Source of the DNA: Isosphaeraceae bacterium
Lineage (GTDB): Bacteria > Planctomycetota > Planctomycetia > Isosphaerales > Isosphaeraceae
NCBI GenBank assembly: GCA_031291845.1
Contig: JARLIH010000012.1
Location: 1 to 48,009 of the forward strand
Direction of reading: 5' to 3'
DNA: 48,009 nt
Shown here: positions 8,309-16,046 of the stretch, one piece after another
Numbering within the stretch: position 1 is the stretch's first letter
How the letters are laid out: each line of letters opens with the position of its first letter
Translations under genes and position numbers: made by a program
The notes under the pieces: generated by a model
Database searches by the model: none
What the model was told of the DNA's origin: nothing
The model's input: only the letters and a program-made list of their open reading frames with translations

Positions 8309-9175
8309 TTAAATGTGAGGCCTGAATCGGAGAATCTCTCGGGTCTTCGCTATTTCCTCGAGCAAGATTCCCTGGGAGAACCTCATCGACCAGTTGTACT
8401 CGAGGGTCACGGCGCGGACAGGCGCTCGGGCCAAGGTCATCTGCAAGAGCCGGTCGATTTCACTCGGCGCCCTCATCGTGTGGTCGTCCCAGTGCATGCC
8501 CTCTTGGCAGTCGACTCCCGAGATGTGCACTTCCGTCACGCGGTCGAGCGGGAGCGACAGCAATTCGTCAAAAGGATCCACCCCGATGGTCTTGCACGTT
8601 ATGAAATGGTGCGCCAAATCCAATAACAATAAGAGATCCGAGTGTTTGCAAAGCTCGCAGATAAACTCTGTCTGGGACATCGTACTGCCTGGAGCCCTGA
8701 AGTATACCGGCGCATTTTCCAGGAGGACGGGAACTGGGAAGGTCTTGCTATACAACTCGAGCTTGCGCAAAACCAGATCGACGGTTTCGGCATTGGTCAC
8801 CGGGTTGACCGTATACCCGATGTTGTACGGCTCGCCCGCGGCATAAGCATCCGCGAAAGGGCCTGCTTCGATCCGGTCTGCGGTGACGAAGGCCAAGTGC
8901 TCGCCCAGCCACGGAGTCTGCGTCGCCTCGATCCAATGCTGAATGGCGCGGACGGTCTCGTCGCTCGGTGGCACGGTCCCTGCCACCGAGAGACTGGCGC
9001 AGTGCAACACCAGCGGCTTCAACTCCGCTATCGCTTGAACTCTTGGCTCATGTTGCAACAGCTCATACGGCATCTCCACATAATCTATTGCGTCGGGGTG
9101 CTCTTGCAAGAATGTGCGAACATAACCGCTATGCGCCAAGCCGATTCTGGGCTCGCTGGTCGCCGGAGAGATCAT
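8309..9175 (-). CDS. DUF692 / multinuclear non-heme iron oxidative enzyme (MNIO)
   Basis: 288 aa from the ATG at 9175, with GAAGG nine bases upstream. The family, which includes MbnB, TglH and ChrH, folds as a TIM barrel with two or three iron atoms and oxidatively modifies Cys, Asp or Asn in peptides. Likely iron ligands are visible along the chain: H59 (VLHCASLSV), E92/H93 (WLGEHLAFV), E153/N154 (VLLENAPVYF), D186 and H189/H190 (LLLDLAHHFI), H217 (VTEVHISGV), the HWDDHT block (228-233) and E259 (VTLEYNW). It follows the candidate precursor gene by about 190 bp and is directly followed by its partner gene. It is the strongest evidence that this operon makes a modified peptide. Confidence 0.88.
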   Translation of the reverse strand: MISPATSEPRIGLAHSGYVRTFLQEHPDAIDYVEMPYELLQHEPRVQAIAELKPLVLHCASLSVAGTVPPSDETVRAIQHWIEATQTPWLGEHLAFVTADRIEAGPFADAYAAGEPYNIGYTVNPVTNAETVDLVLRKLELYSKTFPVPVLLENAPVYFRAPGSTMSQTEFICELCKHSDLLLLLDLAHHFITCKTIGVDPFDELLSLPLDRVTEVHISGVDCQEGMHWDDHTMRAPSEIDRLLQMTLARAPVRAVTLEYNWSMRFSQGILLEEIAKTREILRFRPHI

Positions 9176-9204
9176 GTAGCACGACCTTCGGTGTTGTCGC
9201 GGGT

Positions 9205-9243
9205 TGAGCCGGAGGTTGTGATCGAGTGCCTTCCGCCGGCTCA
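9205..9243 (-). promoter_or_regulatory. Stem-loop between precursor gene and MNIO gene
   Basis: TGAGCCGGAGG (9205-9215) pairs with CCGCCGGCTCA (9233-9243), 11 bp with one mismatch and a 17-base loop. It is not followed by a T run in the direction of transcription. In RiPP operons such hairpins often lower expression of enzymes relative to the peptide; that role is inferred. Confidence 0.35.
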
Positions 9244-9366
9244 ACGAAATGTCGGTCCGCTGTTTGGGATATGTGATTCGCGCCGACCGATGAGGTGGCC
9301 CAACGGCTCAGTCGCGACTTTACCGAAACCTCTTCGCTGGGTAGGGTGTGGGACGTTTTGATGGCG

Positions 9367-9570
9367 TTAGTTCACTATCACTTCGGCGTCGACAATCTCA
9401 CCCAGTTTTGTCACCGCGACTTCCTTGAAGCCGATCGTGATCTTTCCCGTTTGCGCAAGGCACTCTTGCGCCCTCTGCTGCTGCGCGGCGTCGAGCGTGA
9501 CGACGATTGCGCCCGGTGCGACGACTGTCTTCGCGGTGGACGAGTAATTCCCCTGACCTGGGTTCGCCAT
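9367..9570 (-). CDS. Candidate RiPP precursor peptide, 67 aa
   Basis: Starts at an ATG with an excellent ribosome site (GGAGGAT, eight bases upstream) and has its own promoter. The protein begins MANPGQGNYSSTAKTVVAPG, continues with a helical stretch rich in Gln/Ala (LDAAQQQRAQECLAQTG), and ends ITIGFKEVAVTKLGEIVD followed by AEVIVN. It has one cysteine (C37). It has no known enzymatic motif, no signal peptide and no obvious GG cleavage site. Being the first gene of an operon with MNIO, RRE-like and radical SAM proteins makes it the best substrate candidate. The modified residue is unknown: C37, the Asp/Asn near the C-terminus and the Asn-rich N-terminus are all possible. It could instead be a small folded scaffold or carrier protein. 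Confidence 0.6.
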   Translation of the reverse strand: MANPGQGNYSSTAKTVVAPGAIVVTLDAAQQQRAQECLAQTGKITIGFKEVAVTKLGEIVDAEVIVN

Positions 9571-9635
9571 TGAGACATCCTCCAGAAAGGACCTTGGAAC
9601 GGACGGGTTACTGGAATCGTGCTTTGGCGATTCTT

Positions 9636-9665
9636 ATAATTACTGTGGTAGTCGACCGGTGTCAA
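9636..9665 (-). promoter_or_regulatory. Sigma70-type promoter of the RiPP operon
   Basis: Read on the minus strand, TTGACA (9665-9660) is a perfect -35 box. With 18-base spacing it is followed by AATTAT (9641-9636); TATAAG (9638-9633, spacing 21) is an alternative -10. The start codon of the precursor gene is about 65 bases downstream. Confidence 0.65.
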
Positions 9666-9670
9666 GCAAT

Positions 9671-10256
9671 CTGTTTTGAGAAAGTATGACTCTGGTGCAA
9701 TGGCCACGCATGCATGGCGGTTCAGGCTTAGGGGACTCTCACGGGGCTCTGCCTTTCTCACTGCGAGCGCTCTGGAAGGCGACGGGTATCGGACCGGTAA
9801 ATCGGCGCCGGCGTACCATCCTCGATAGGAGCGACTGCGTGGGTGGGCGGCGTGGGCTCGCGACTCGTGTGAGGCTAAGCTCCGTGGTGTCGGCGTAGCC
9901 GCCTTGACGCTCGTCAAATGCTCGCATCGTTAGACTTCCAACACGAGGGGTCCGTCGAAGGGAATGATCGACCGAGTGTTGCAAGATGTAGACGAACCAT
10001 CGTGCACCGCAAGTGGAGCGCAATCGCGCCGCGAGCTTTTGCATCCGTTCCAGAAAGAGCTTACTATTGAAGCTATGGAGATTCCCATGCTCGGTGCCCC
10101 TGTTCTCGGACGGCTGGAGACCGGGCGTCGAATCCGAGCCCGGGCACCTATTCCCCATAAAGGAACACGGAATCGGCAACGATTTGGGTGACGCCCATCC
10201 TGATGAATCGCCTAACGCGACTATCAGGTCAATTGATATTCATTCGGGGATTTGCC
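9671..10256. other. No gene recognised between RiPP operon and SDR gene
   Basis: About 590 bp between divergent transcription units. Several open frames exist on both strands but none has a ribosome site or resembles a known protein. The only signal seen is a GGGGA about eight bases before the SDR start. Confidence 0.5.
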
Positions 10257-11033
10257 ATGGATCTAGGACTCAGAGGAAAGAAGGCAATCGTCACGGGGGC
10301 CACCCGTGGCATTGGGCGTGCCATAGCCGAAGCACTTGTTTCGGAGGGCGTTGATGTAGCGATTTGTGCCCGAAACCACGTTCAGGTGAACGAAACCGTC
10401 GACGCGCTCAGAAGAGCAGGCGCCACGGCGATCGGCGGGATATTGGATGTCTCGGACGGCCCGAGGCTGAGGGCATGGATTGAGGAGGCGGGGCAGATAC
10501 TCGGAGGAATCGACATCCTGATCTCGAACCCTGGAGCGATGGTAGGCGAGAACACCGAGAAGGACTGGGAAAGCAATTTCCGCATCGACGTCATGGGTGC
10601 TGTCCGGTCCGTCGAGACAGCGAAGCCGTACTTGGTAAAAGCCGCCGGCGAGAAGGGCGATGCGTCGATCGTCTTCATCGCCTCGGTTGCAGCGTCGGAA
10701 GCGCGAGAAGCGACGTCCTACGGTCCGATGAAGGCCGCGTTGATCCATTTTGCAAAGGGCTTGGCCAGGGAGCTCGCGCCAAAGCACGTGCGCGCGAATG
10801 TCGTCTCGCCTGGATCGGTATTCGTGAAGGACGGCTATTGGGACAAAATCGCCCAGGCCAGCCCTGATCAGTTTCAGGACCGGGTCACGCGCAATCCGAT
10901 CGGACGTATGGCCACAGCAAACGAAATCGCGAACGCGGTGGTCTTCCTGGCAAGTCCCGCATCGGCTTTCATTACCGGAATCAATGTAATCATCGATGGA
11001 GGCTACACACAAAGCGTTGTGTATGACCCATAA
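10257..11033 (+). CDS. Short-chain dehydrogenase/reductase (SDR)
   Basis: 258 aa from the ATG at 10257, which opens with MDLGLRGKKAIVTGATRGIG, the dinucleotide-binding TGxxxGIG motif of classical SDRs. The expected NNAG is replaced by ISNPGAM. The catalytic set is the Ser of FIASVAASE with Y-x-x-x-K in SYGPMKA, followed by the VRANVVSPG block and a FabG-like end (ITGINVIIDGG). An NAD(P)H-dependent 3-oxoacyl or hydroxy-ketone oxidoreductase is likely; the substrate cannot be told. The upstream extension in the same frame to 10188 is not supported. It is transcribed away from the RiPP operon, and no link to it is shown. Confidence 0.85.
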   Translation: MDLGLRGKKAIVTGATRGIGRAIAEALVSEGVDVAICARNHVQVNETVDALRRAGATAIGGILDVSDGPRLRAWIEEAGQILGGIDILISNPGAMVGENTEKDWESNFRIDVMGAVRSVETAKPYLVKAAGEKGDASIVFIASVAASEAREATSYGPMKAALIHFAKGLARELAPKHVRANVVSPGSVFVKDGYWDKIAQASPDQFQDRVTRNPIGRMATANEIANAVVFLASPASAFITGINVIIDGGYTQSVVYDP

Positions 11034-11646
11034 AAACTGATGATGTTACCGCGCAAAATGTGACGGTAACTCGACGGCGATGCCCTTGTCCGTTGGGTTG
11101 AACGGTTTGCTGGACGAGGCTATCAGCTCGGGGCACCGCAAGTTCACTGACCGACCAAGAATGGTTTGAGTCTTGCGACTGTGGCAGCAATTGGACCGCA
11201 GATCGCGCCGAAATGTCTCGGAGCTTCAATCGAGGAACCGACGGATCTCTGGCGGGCGGGCCTCTCGCCGCGATCTCCGAGCCAATGGTGTGGCGAACAC
11301 CAGGCGGCGGCGGAGCCAATCCCCAGCCCGGTTGCACGTTTGGCTGCACGCTACCGTTGAAATCCTTGCGGTTCGTGGTTGTCTCGGAAAATAGGCAAAC
11401 TGGTGTCAATTCGGTTTTCCGACAGTGAAAACTGAATTGACACCAATTGTCGCCCTTCGGGCTCAAGGTCCAAGGTCGGTGCTCGGACGAACCGCGTTCG
11501 ACAGGGCGCCGGAAGGGAGCGAAGAGCGGCGTTACATTGTTGCCCGTGTCCTGTTCCGCGCCCTCTGCCCAAGGCGCACCACGACAACCGCCTCCGCCGT
11601 GAGGGGCAACGACGCTCGGATGTCCACCCGCGATCGGTCGGATCGG
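11034..11646. other. Intergenic region with a long palindrome, no gene
   Basis: About 610 bp between the SDR stop and the DUF1559 stop. Overlapping frames encode Arg/Pro/Gly-rich peptides without homology. The only clear structure is the palindrome at 11401-11445. Confidence 0.5.
11401..11445. repeat. 19-bp-arm palindrome
   Basis: TGGTGTCAATTC (11401-11412) is the exact reverse complement of GAATTGACACCA (11434-11445). The next seven bases inward also pair with one G-T, leaving a seven-base loop. It is much longer than a typical terminator and lacks a T tract, so it may be a mobile palindrome (REP/MITE-like) rather than a terminator. Confidence 0.7.
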
Positions 11647-12729
11647 TCAATAGCTGTCGGAACTGATGACTTCGCTGCCGCTTCGCGTCGAAAGGGCCTG
11701 ATAGACGCCCAGGCTCGTGCCCGGCAGGAGTGTGTATAGGGTGGTTCCGTCGAAGGGATGCATGCTACCGCCGCCGTCTTTAACGCCGGTCGGGTTACCG
11801 AAGGAATCGACCGGCCAGCTCTGGATCGTCTCCTTCAGGAACCGCACCGAGCCGTCCGTCATCGCGAAATTGGCTCCGCCCGGATGCCGACTCGAGGCGG
11901 AGTTCCAGAAGGCATTGTCCTCGACGCCCGGCCAGTCATTCGGGTTCGGAGCGGGGAGGGACGTGATCGAGACGAGGCGCTGCGGATTCATCGCGGTCAA
12001 CGTGTCGAACAGGCTGTCACCGGTCCACCCGGCAAACCACCAGTTGGTGTCCGGGCGATAACGCTCGAAGAGCATCCGTTCCCCCAGAAGGATCGTGTTG
12101 CTCGTGCCGTCGGTCACATCGGCGATCCGCGTCCGGCTGTTGACGAAAAAGATCCCGTTGTCCTGGGCCGCGAGCGTCGCCAGCGGCGGTGTCGACGAGG
12201 GGTTCCATGCCCAGTGGGACCACGTGCCGGTGCTCCCGCTATAGCTACCGTGGGCCACGCGAAACCCGTTGAAAGTCCCCCACATAGTTGGCGTGTCGAT
12301 CTGCCACGCGGCGGAGTCGCTTGGGCACAACAGGGTGTTGATCTGGGCCGACTGAATCGTCATGTTCTCAGGCATGCAGATGTTCACGGAGAAATTCACG
12401 GCGTTGTAGTGCGCCGCCTGCTCCATCTGCGGCAGCATTGCCACGAAGATGCTGTGCCCATAATCGTAGTCGCCCGCCTTGATCCAGCCGGCGCTGTACG
12501 TAGCCACTTTCACCGGACTGCCCATCGGGAAGCACCCGTGGGCTGACTCGTAGTTGTGGGCGGCCAGAGCGAGCTGCTTCAAGTTGTTCGTGCACTGGGC
12601 ACGCCGGGCGGCCTCGCGGGCGGCCTGGACGGCGGGCAGTAGGAGGGCGATCAGGATGCCGATGATCGAGATCACGACCAGGAGCTCGATCAAAGTGAAA
12701 CCGCGTGGGGAGGCGTAGCGTCGCGTCAT
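11647..12729 (-). CDS. DUF1559 protein with prepilin-type N-terminus
   Basis: 360 aa. It starts [20 protein letters not shown], a type IV pilin-like cleavage site (G before FTLIE) with a long hydrophobic helix, then [20 protein letters not shown], the mark of the planctomycete DUF1559 family. The middle has ADVTDGTSNTILLGE. The C-terminal H-x9-DG motif (HPGGANFAMTDGSVRFLK) is complete, unlike the copy at 46.9 kb. These pseudopilin-like proteins are numerous in planctomycetes and of unknown function, probably exported surface or pilus-like structures. The GGAG ribosome site lies eight bases before the ATG. A putative response-regulator operator lies 66-105 bases upstream of the start codon, overlapping the end of the histidine kinase gene. 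Confidence 0.9.
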   Translation of the reverse strand: MTRRYASPRGFTLIELLVVISIIGILIALLLPAVQAAREAARRAQCTNNLKQLALAAHNYESAHGCFPMGSPVKVATYSAGWIKAGDYDYGHSIFVAMLPQMEQAAHYNAVNFSVNICMPENMTIQSAQINTLLCPSDSAAWQIDTPTMWGTFNGFRVAHGSYSGSTGTWSHWAWNPSSTPPLATLAAQDNGIFFVNSRTRIADVTDGTSNTILLGERMLFERYRPDTNWWFAGWTGDSLFDTLTAMNPQRLVSITSLPAPNPNDWPGVEDNAFWNSASSRHPGGANFAMTDGSVRFLKETIQSWPVDSFGNPTGVKDGGGSMHPFDGTTLYTLLPGTSLGVYQALSTRSGSEVISSDSY

Positions 12730-12794
12730 CGGGCATCTCCGTGTCGTTCACTCGGCGGGAGATCAAGGACTCCTCGATGAAGCTACACGGCGGC

Positions 12795-12834
12795 GAATGA
12801 CGGCAGCGTTACGGCGAGATGACGATTTCGTCAT
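12795..12834 (-). promoter_or_regulatory. Putative OmpR/PhoB-type operator, copy A
   Basis: Read on the minus strand, half sites CGTCAT (12824-12819), CGTAAC (12813-12808) and CGTCAT (12802-12797) repeat with an exact 11-bp period, preceded by ATGACG in inverted orientation. Over 40 bp it matches copy B at 15312-15351 with five differences. It lies upstream of the DUF1559 gene and overlaps the last codons of the histidine kinase gene. One helical turn per half site is the usual arrangement for OmpR/PhoB regulators such as the one encoded here. Confidence 0.55.
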
Positions 12835-14146
12835 GCTGGGGAGCTGGGAAACTCAGCGTGACGACCGAGCCGTCCCCGGGGCGACTCGCGATCGACGCCC
12901 GTCCCCGGTGCAGTTCGGCGATGCTCTTGACGATCGCGAGACCGAGACCAACGCCCTGGCCGTGCGCGCGGGCCGGGTCCGGCCGGTAGAACCGATCGAA
13001 AAGGTGTGGCAGGTGCTCGGCCGCGATCCCGACGCCGGTATCGGAGACGGTGATGACCAACGACCCCGCGTCGAGTGACGCAGAGACGGCCACCCGACCG
13101 CCTTCGGGCGTGTGGGCCAAAGCATTGGTCAACAAGTTGCCCAACGCCCGCTGAAACAGCGTCCGGTCGAGCCTGCACATGAGGCGTGGCGGGGTGATCG
13201 CCACCAGTTTGATTCCCGCCTCGGCCGCCGCGGGCTCGTAGAATTCGCGGATGGCCGCCAGCTCGGTCGCCAGGTCGAACGTTTCCAATTCGAGCACCGT
13301 GCGGGGATCGTCGGCACGGGCAAGGAACAGCAACCGTTCGATGAGCCGGGAGAGATGCTCGGCCGAGCTCAGGCAAGCCGCCAACGCGTCGCGATCCTCT
13401 TCCCGCGTGCGTGACGTCGCCAGGGCGACCTCGGCGACGTTCCGGATGGCATGGACGGGCGTGCGAAGCTCATGAGCGATGTCGCCGGAGAACCGCTCAA
13501 GACGACCGAAGGAAACCTGGATCCGGTTGAGCATGACGTTGAAGGTCAGGGCCAGGTCGCCCAATTCGGCCGGTAGTCCATCGGTTACGATCCGCTCGTC
13601 CAATCGCTCCGGCCCGATGCGGCGGGCCGTCGCCGCGATCTCCCCGAGCGGCTGCAGGCCCCGGTGGGCGATCACGATGCCGGCGACGGTCGAAGCGGTC
13701 AAGGCCGGGATCAGGAAGAAGGCCATGTAGTGCCGGTAACGGCCCAGCAATTCCAGTTCGCGGGTCCGGTCGTAAGAAACCTCGTAGATCCGCCCGCCGG
13801 CCCTTCGCGACAGGGCACGGAACCATCGCCCGGTGGCGGTGCGAAACGTGATCCCGGCCGCCCCGGGAACCAGTGATTGCGGCAAGCGATCGCCGGCCGC
13901 TCGCGTCGCGAAGATCGTAAGGCCGGACGCGTCGCGGACGCGGAAGTCGGACTCCGTCCACTCGTCCTGAACGCGAGATAGTTCATAGACATCATGATAT
14001 TTTGTAAGATAATCTACTGAGTATGCGAGGAATTGGTCGGCCTCCGCGTCGAGGCTTGCCGCGATCGTCAGATATAGGCCCGTCGTCGCGACGAGCAGGA
14101 GGACGGCCGCCGACCCGGCATACCAGACGGCCATCCTCCTGCCCAT
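12809..14146 (-). CDS. Two-component sensor histidine kinase, heavy-metal-sensor type
   Basis: 445 aa if it starts at the ATG at 14146, 10 bp after the regulator's stop; an ATG at 14227 would overlap the regulator. Order of parts: a membrane helix (WYAGSAAVLLLVATTGLYL), an extracytoplasmic loop of about 130 residues, a second helix (FFLIPALTASTVAGIVIA), HAMP, the HisKA phospho-acceptor in FSGDIAHELRTPVHAI, then the ATPase with LGNLLTNALAHTPEGG (N box), VSDTGVGI (G1) and GQGVGLGLAI (G2). This architecture is that of CusS-like kinases. The signal is unknown: no metal gene is adjacent, and the nearest target appears to be the DUF1559 gene downstream. Confidence 0.88.
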   Translation of the reverse strand: MGRRMAVWYAGSAAVLLLVATTGLYLTIAASLDAEADQFLAYSVDYLTKYHDVYELSRVQDEWTESDFRVRDASGLTIFATRAAGDRLPQSLVPGAAGITFRTATGRWFRALSRRAGGRIYEVSYDRTRELELLGRYRHYMAFFLIPALTASTVAGIVIAHRGLQPLGEIAATARRIGPERLDERIVTDGLPAELGDLALTFNVMLNRIQVSFGRLERFSGDIAHELRTPVHAIRNVAEVALATSRTREEDRDALAACLSSAEHLSRLIERLLFLARADDPRTVLELETFDLATELAAIREFYEPAAAEAGIKLVAITPPRLMCRLDRTLFQRALGNLLTNALAHTPEGGRVAVSASLDAGSLVITVSDTGVGIAAEHLPHLFDRFYRPDPARAHGQGVGLGLAIVKSIAELHRGRASIASRPGDGSVVTLSFPAPQHDEIVISP

Positions 14147-14156
14147 CGACCACGCC

Positions 14157-14831
14157 CTAGCCCCGATCTTCGAGGACATAACCCACCCCGCGAACCGTGT
14201 GGATGAGCTTTGCCGGGAACGGGTCATCGACCTTGGCCCGGAGTCGGCGGACGTGGACGTCGACCACGTTGGAATCGCTGTCGAAATTCATGTCCCAGAC
14301 CTGTTCGGCGATGAGTGTTCGCGACAGCACATCGCCGGCCCTCCGCGCCAGCAGGGCGATCAGGCTGAACTCCTTCGGCGTCAGGTCGAGCTTCCGGCCG
14401 CCACGGGCGGCCACGAAACGGACCGTGTCTACCTCCAAGTCGGACACCCGGAGCATGTCGTTCTGCCGTGGTGCCCCGCGGCGTAAGACGGTGCGGACAC
14501 GGGCGAGTAACTCGGAGAACGCGAACGGCTTGACGAGGTAATCGTCCGCGCCCATCTCCAGGCCCCGCACCCGGTCGACGACGGCATCCTTGGCGGTCAA
14601 GAACAGCACCGCCGCCGATCGGCCGCTCCCTCGCAGTGCGGACAGGATCGACCAGCCGTCCACGCCGGGCAACATCACATCGAGGACGATGAGGTCGTGG
14701 TCGCCCGTCAAGGCCAGGTGAAGCCCGTCCTCACCTCGGGAGGCCGTGTCGACCACAAACCCGCGCTCCGTCAGTCCCCTGTGGAGATAGACGAGCGTCT
14801 CCTCGTCGTCCTCGACGATTAAGATCCTCAT
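14157..14831 (-). CDS. OmpR/PhoB-family response regulator
   Basis: 224 aa. The receiver domain shows the acidic pair (IVEDDEET), the phospho-accepting Asp in LIVLDVMLPGVDGW, the Thr in LFLTAKDA and the Lys in DDYLVKPFAF. The winged-helix output domain contains LTPKEFSLIALLARRAGDVL, SNVVDVHVRRLRAKVD and IHTVRGVGYVLE at the end. It is followed 10 bp later by its histidine kinase in the same direction, the normal order of the CusR/CzcR group. The 11-bp direct repeats at 12.8 and 15.3 kb are the best candidates for its binding sites. Confidence 0.92.
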   Translation of the reverse strand: MRILIVEDDEETLVYLHRGLTERGFVVDTASRGEDGLHLALTGDHDLIVLDVMLPGVDGWSILSALRGSGRSAAVLFLTAKDAVVDRVRGLEMGADDYLVKPFAFSELLARVRTVLRRGAPRQNDMLRVSDLEVDTVRFVAARGGRKLDLTPKEFSLIALLARRAGDVLSRTLIAEQVWDMNFDSDSNVVDVHVRRLRAKVDDPFPAKLIHTVRGVGYVLEDRG

Positions 14832-15311
14832 TGCGGCTCACCGTTCGATACGAACTGCGCAGCCCTATTTGAAATAGACTGCTAGCGGACGGCAGGGAGA
14901 TCGATAAGGGCCAGGGTGGCTGGTGTGACGGCACGGACCGCGCCAGCCGATCTCTACCGGACCGGATAGGACATCCTCGCATCGGGCCTCCTCCCGCCGC
15001 CAGTGGGTTCCCTCCTGGATACTTTTCGGCCGCCGGTCGCCGCCGGGTCGTCCCGATGTTCTTCGGCAACATTCTTCCCCGCGGATTGGGGACCGCCCCG
15101 GTGGGATCGTGGCGGCCGGTTTGACAGAGCGTTGAGGATGTCGACCTTACGGGCCGGTAGCCCGTCCGACGGATTACCGGCCGTTCGAGAAGCATCTCAA
15201 TCCGCCCCTCGGGTCGGCAACGATTCGCTTGCTCGAGGCCCCTGCCACGAAATGAGCGTCACGAGCGTAAAGTCCGCTGGCCCACGATGCCGTCGAACGG
15301 TTCCGCCGGAG
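14832..15311. other. No gene recognised upstream of the response regulator
   Basis: About 480 bp. A frame on the plus strand (15003-15419) has no ribosome site and no recognisable domain. The promoter of the two-component operon should lie in its left part, but no convincing -35/-10 pair was seen. Confidence 0.45.
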
Positions 15312-15351
15312 ATGACGGAATCGTCATCTCGCCGTCATGCTGGCGTCATCC
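15312..15351 (+). promoter_or_regulatory. Putative OmpR/PhoB-type operator, copy B
   Basis: CGTCAT occurs at 15322, 15333 and 15344, an exact 11-bp period, with an inverted ATGACG at 15312. It matches copy A in 35 of 40 positions. A possible -10 (TATGGT) lies at 15361-15366. The reading direction points at the NRPS fragment and the 107-aa gene; the original target may have been lost. Confidence 0.5.
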
Positions 15352-15495
15352 CCGTGACGGTATGGTCCCGTGGCGACGCGACGGACGCTGCTGCATCCGT
15401 CATTCCAAGGAAGAGTTGATATGCATCGCGATGAGGCGGAGGGGGAATGGTAGGGGAGGAATTCGTGTGCCAAAGGCGTTCAAGAGGTGTGCTCG

Positions 15496-15600
15496 CACCA
15501 CCTCGATGAGGCTCAAGCTGTGTTGACTCCCCGCGCAACGGCTTTGACTTGCGGGGGTCATTCGTTGACCTATGAGGAATTGAGCCGCCGGGCCGATCGC
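15496..15600 (+). pseudogene. Fragment of an NRPS/AMP-binding adenylation domain
   Basis: The frame reads HLDEAQAVLTPRATALTCGG then HSLTYEELSRRADR. This is the start of an adenylation domain (compare the usual pattern with a P-D-A-x-A-L block, then S-L-T-Y-x-E-L-x-R-R-A-N). The homology ends abruptly after about 35 residues, and nothing of the core motifs (substrate pocket, YRTGD) follows. It is a relic; whether it is linked to the downstream 107-aa gene is unknown. Confidence 0.55.
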
Positions 15601-15722
15601 CAGCCTATGGTCGGGGCGACGGATGAACGCAGGCTCTCGCCAGCGGTTCCAGCCCTGCGCGGGCTAATCCCACCGTCCGTGCAAATCCCCGATCACCCGT
15701 TTAGAGGAGATCGAGTGCCAAG

Positions 15723-16046
15723 ATGACTCGTCCCGCTGATGAAGCACTGAGTGCCGCGTTGGATGCCGCAGAAGAGGCGTATCACCGGGCACGGATCCGC
15801 GGCGACATCGACCCGGTGGTGGCGGTCACCCGTTCCGACCGAGAGAATCCGGATCGGATCGAGGTCACGGTCTGCTCCCGGGCCGCGCTGATCGCATCGC
15901 TTCCGCAGGAATGTCGGGAGATCGCCCAATCGCTGCAGGATGGCGTGGACTCCGAAGGTCTACTCACGATCGTCGTGCGGACGTGGAATGGCGTGAGCAT
16001 CATCGACCGGTATACCCCCCACGGCTCCAGCTCGTCGTCGAACTGA
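15723..16046 (+). CDS. Small acidic protein of unknown function, 107 aa
   Basis: The protein begins MTRPADEALSAALDAAEEAY and continues with a strand-rich part (RIEVTVCSRAALIASLPQEC … LLTIVVRTWNGVSIIDRY), ending in a Ser-rich tail. It has no membrane helix or known motif. A GAGGAG lies about 13 bases before the ATG, a rather long spacing. Composition and codon use look like a real gene rather than a shadow. The family is not recognised, and no function is proposed. Confidence 0.55.
   Translation: MTRPADEALSAALDAAEEAYHRARIRGDIDPVVAVTRSDRENPDRIEVTVCSRAALIASLPQECREIAQSLQDGVDSEGLLTIVVRTWNGVSIIDRYTPHGSSSSSN

Noticed and set aside
9739..10179. 146-aa minus-strand frame between the RiPP operon and the SDR gene
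   Set aside because: No homology or ribosome site and would sit upstream of the promoter identified for the operon.
15003..15419. 138-aa plus-strand frame
   Set aside because: No ribosome site, no motif and atypical Arg/Ser-rich composition; runs across the putative operator.
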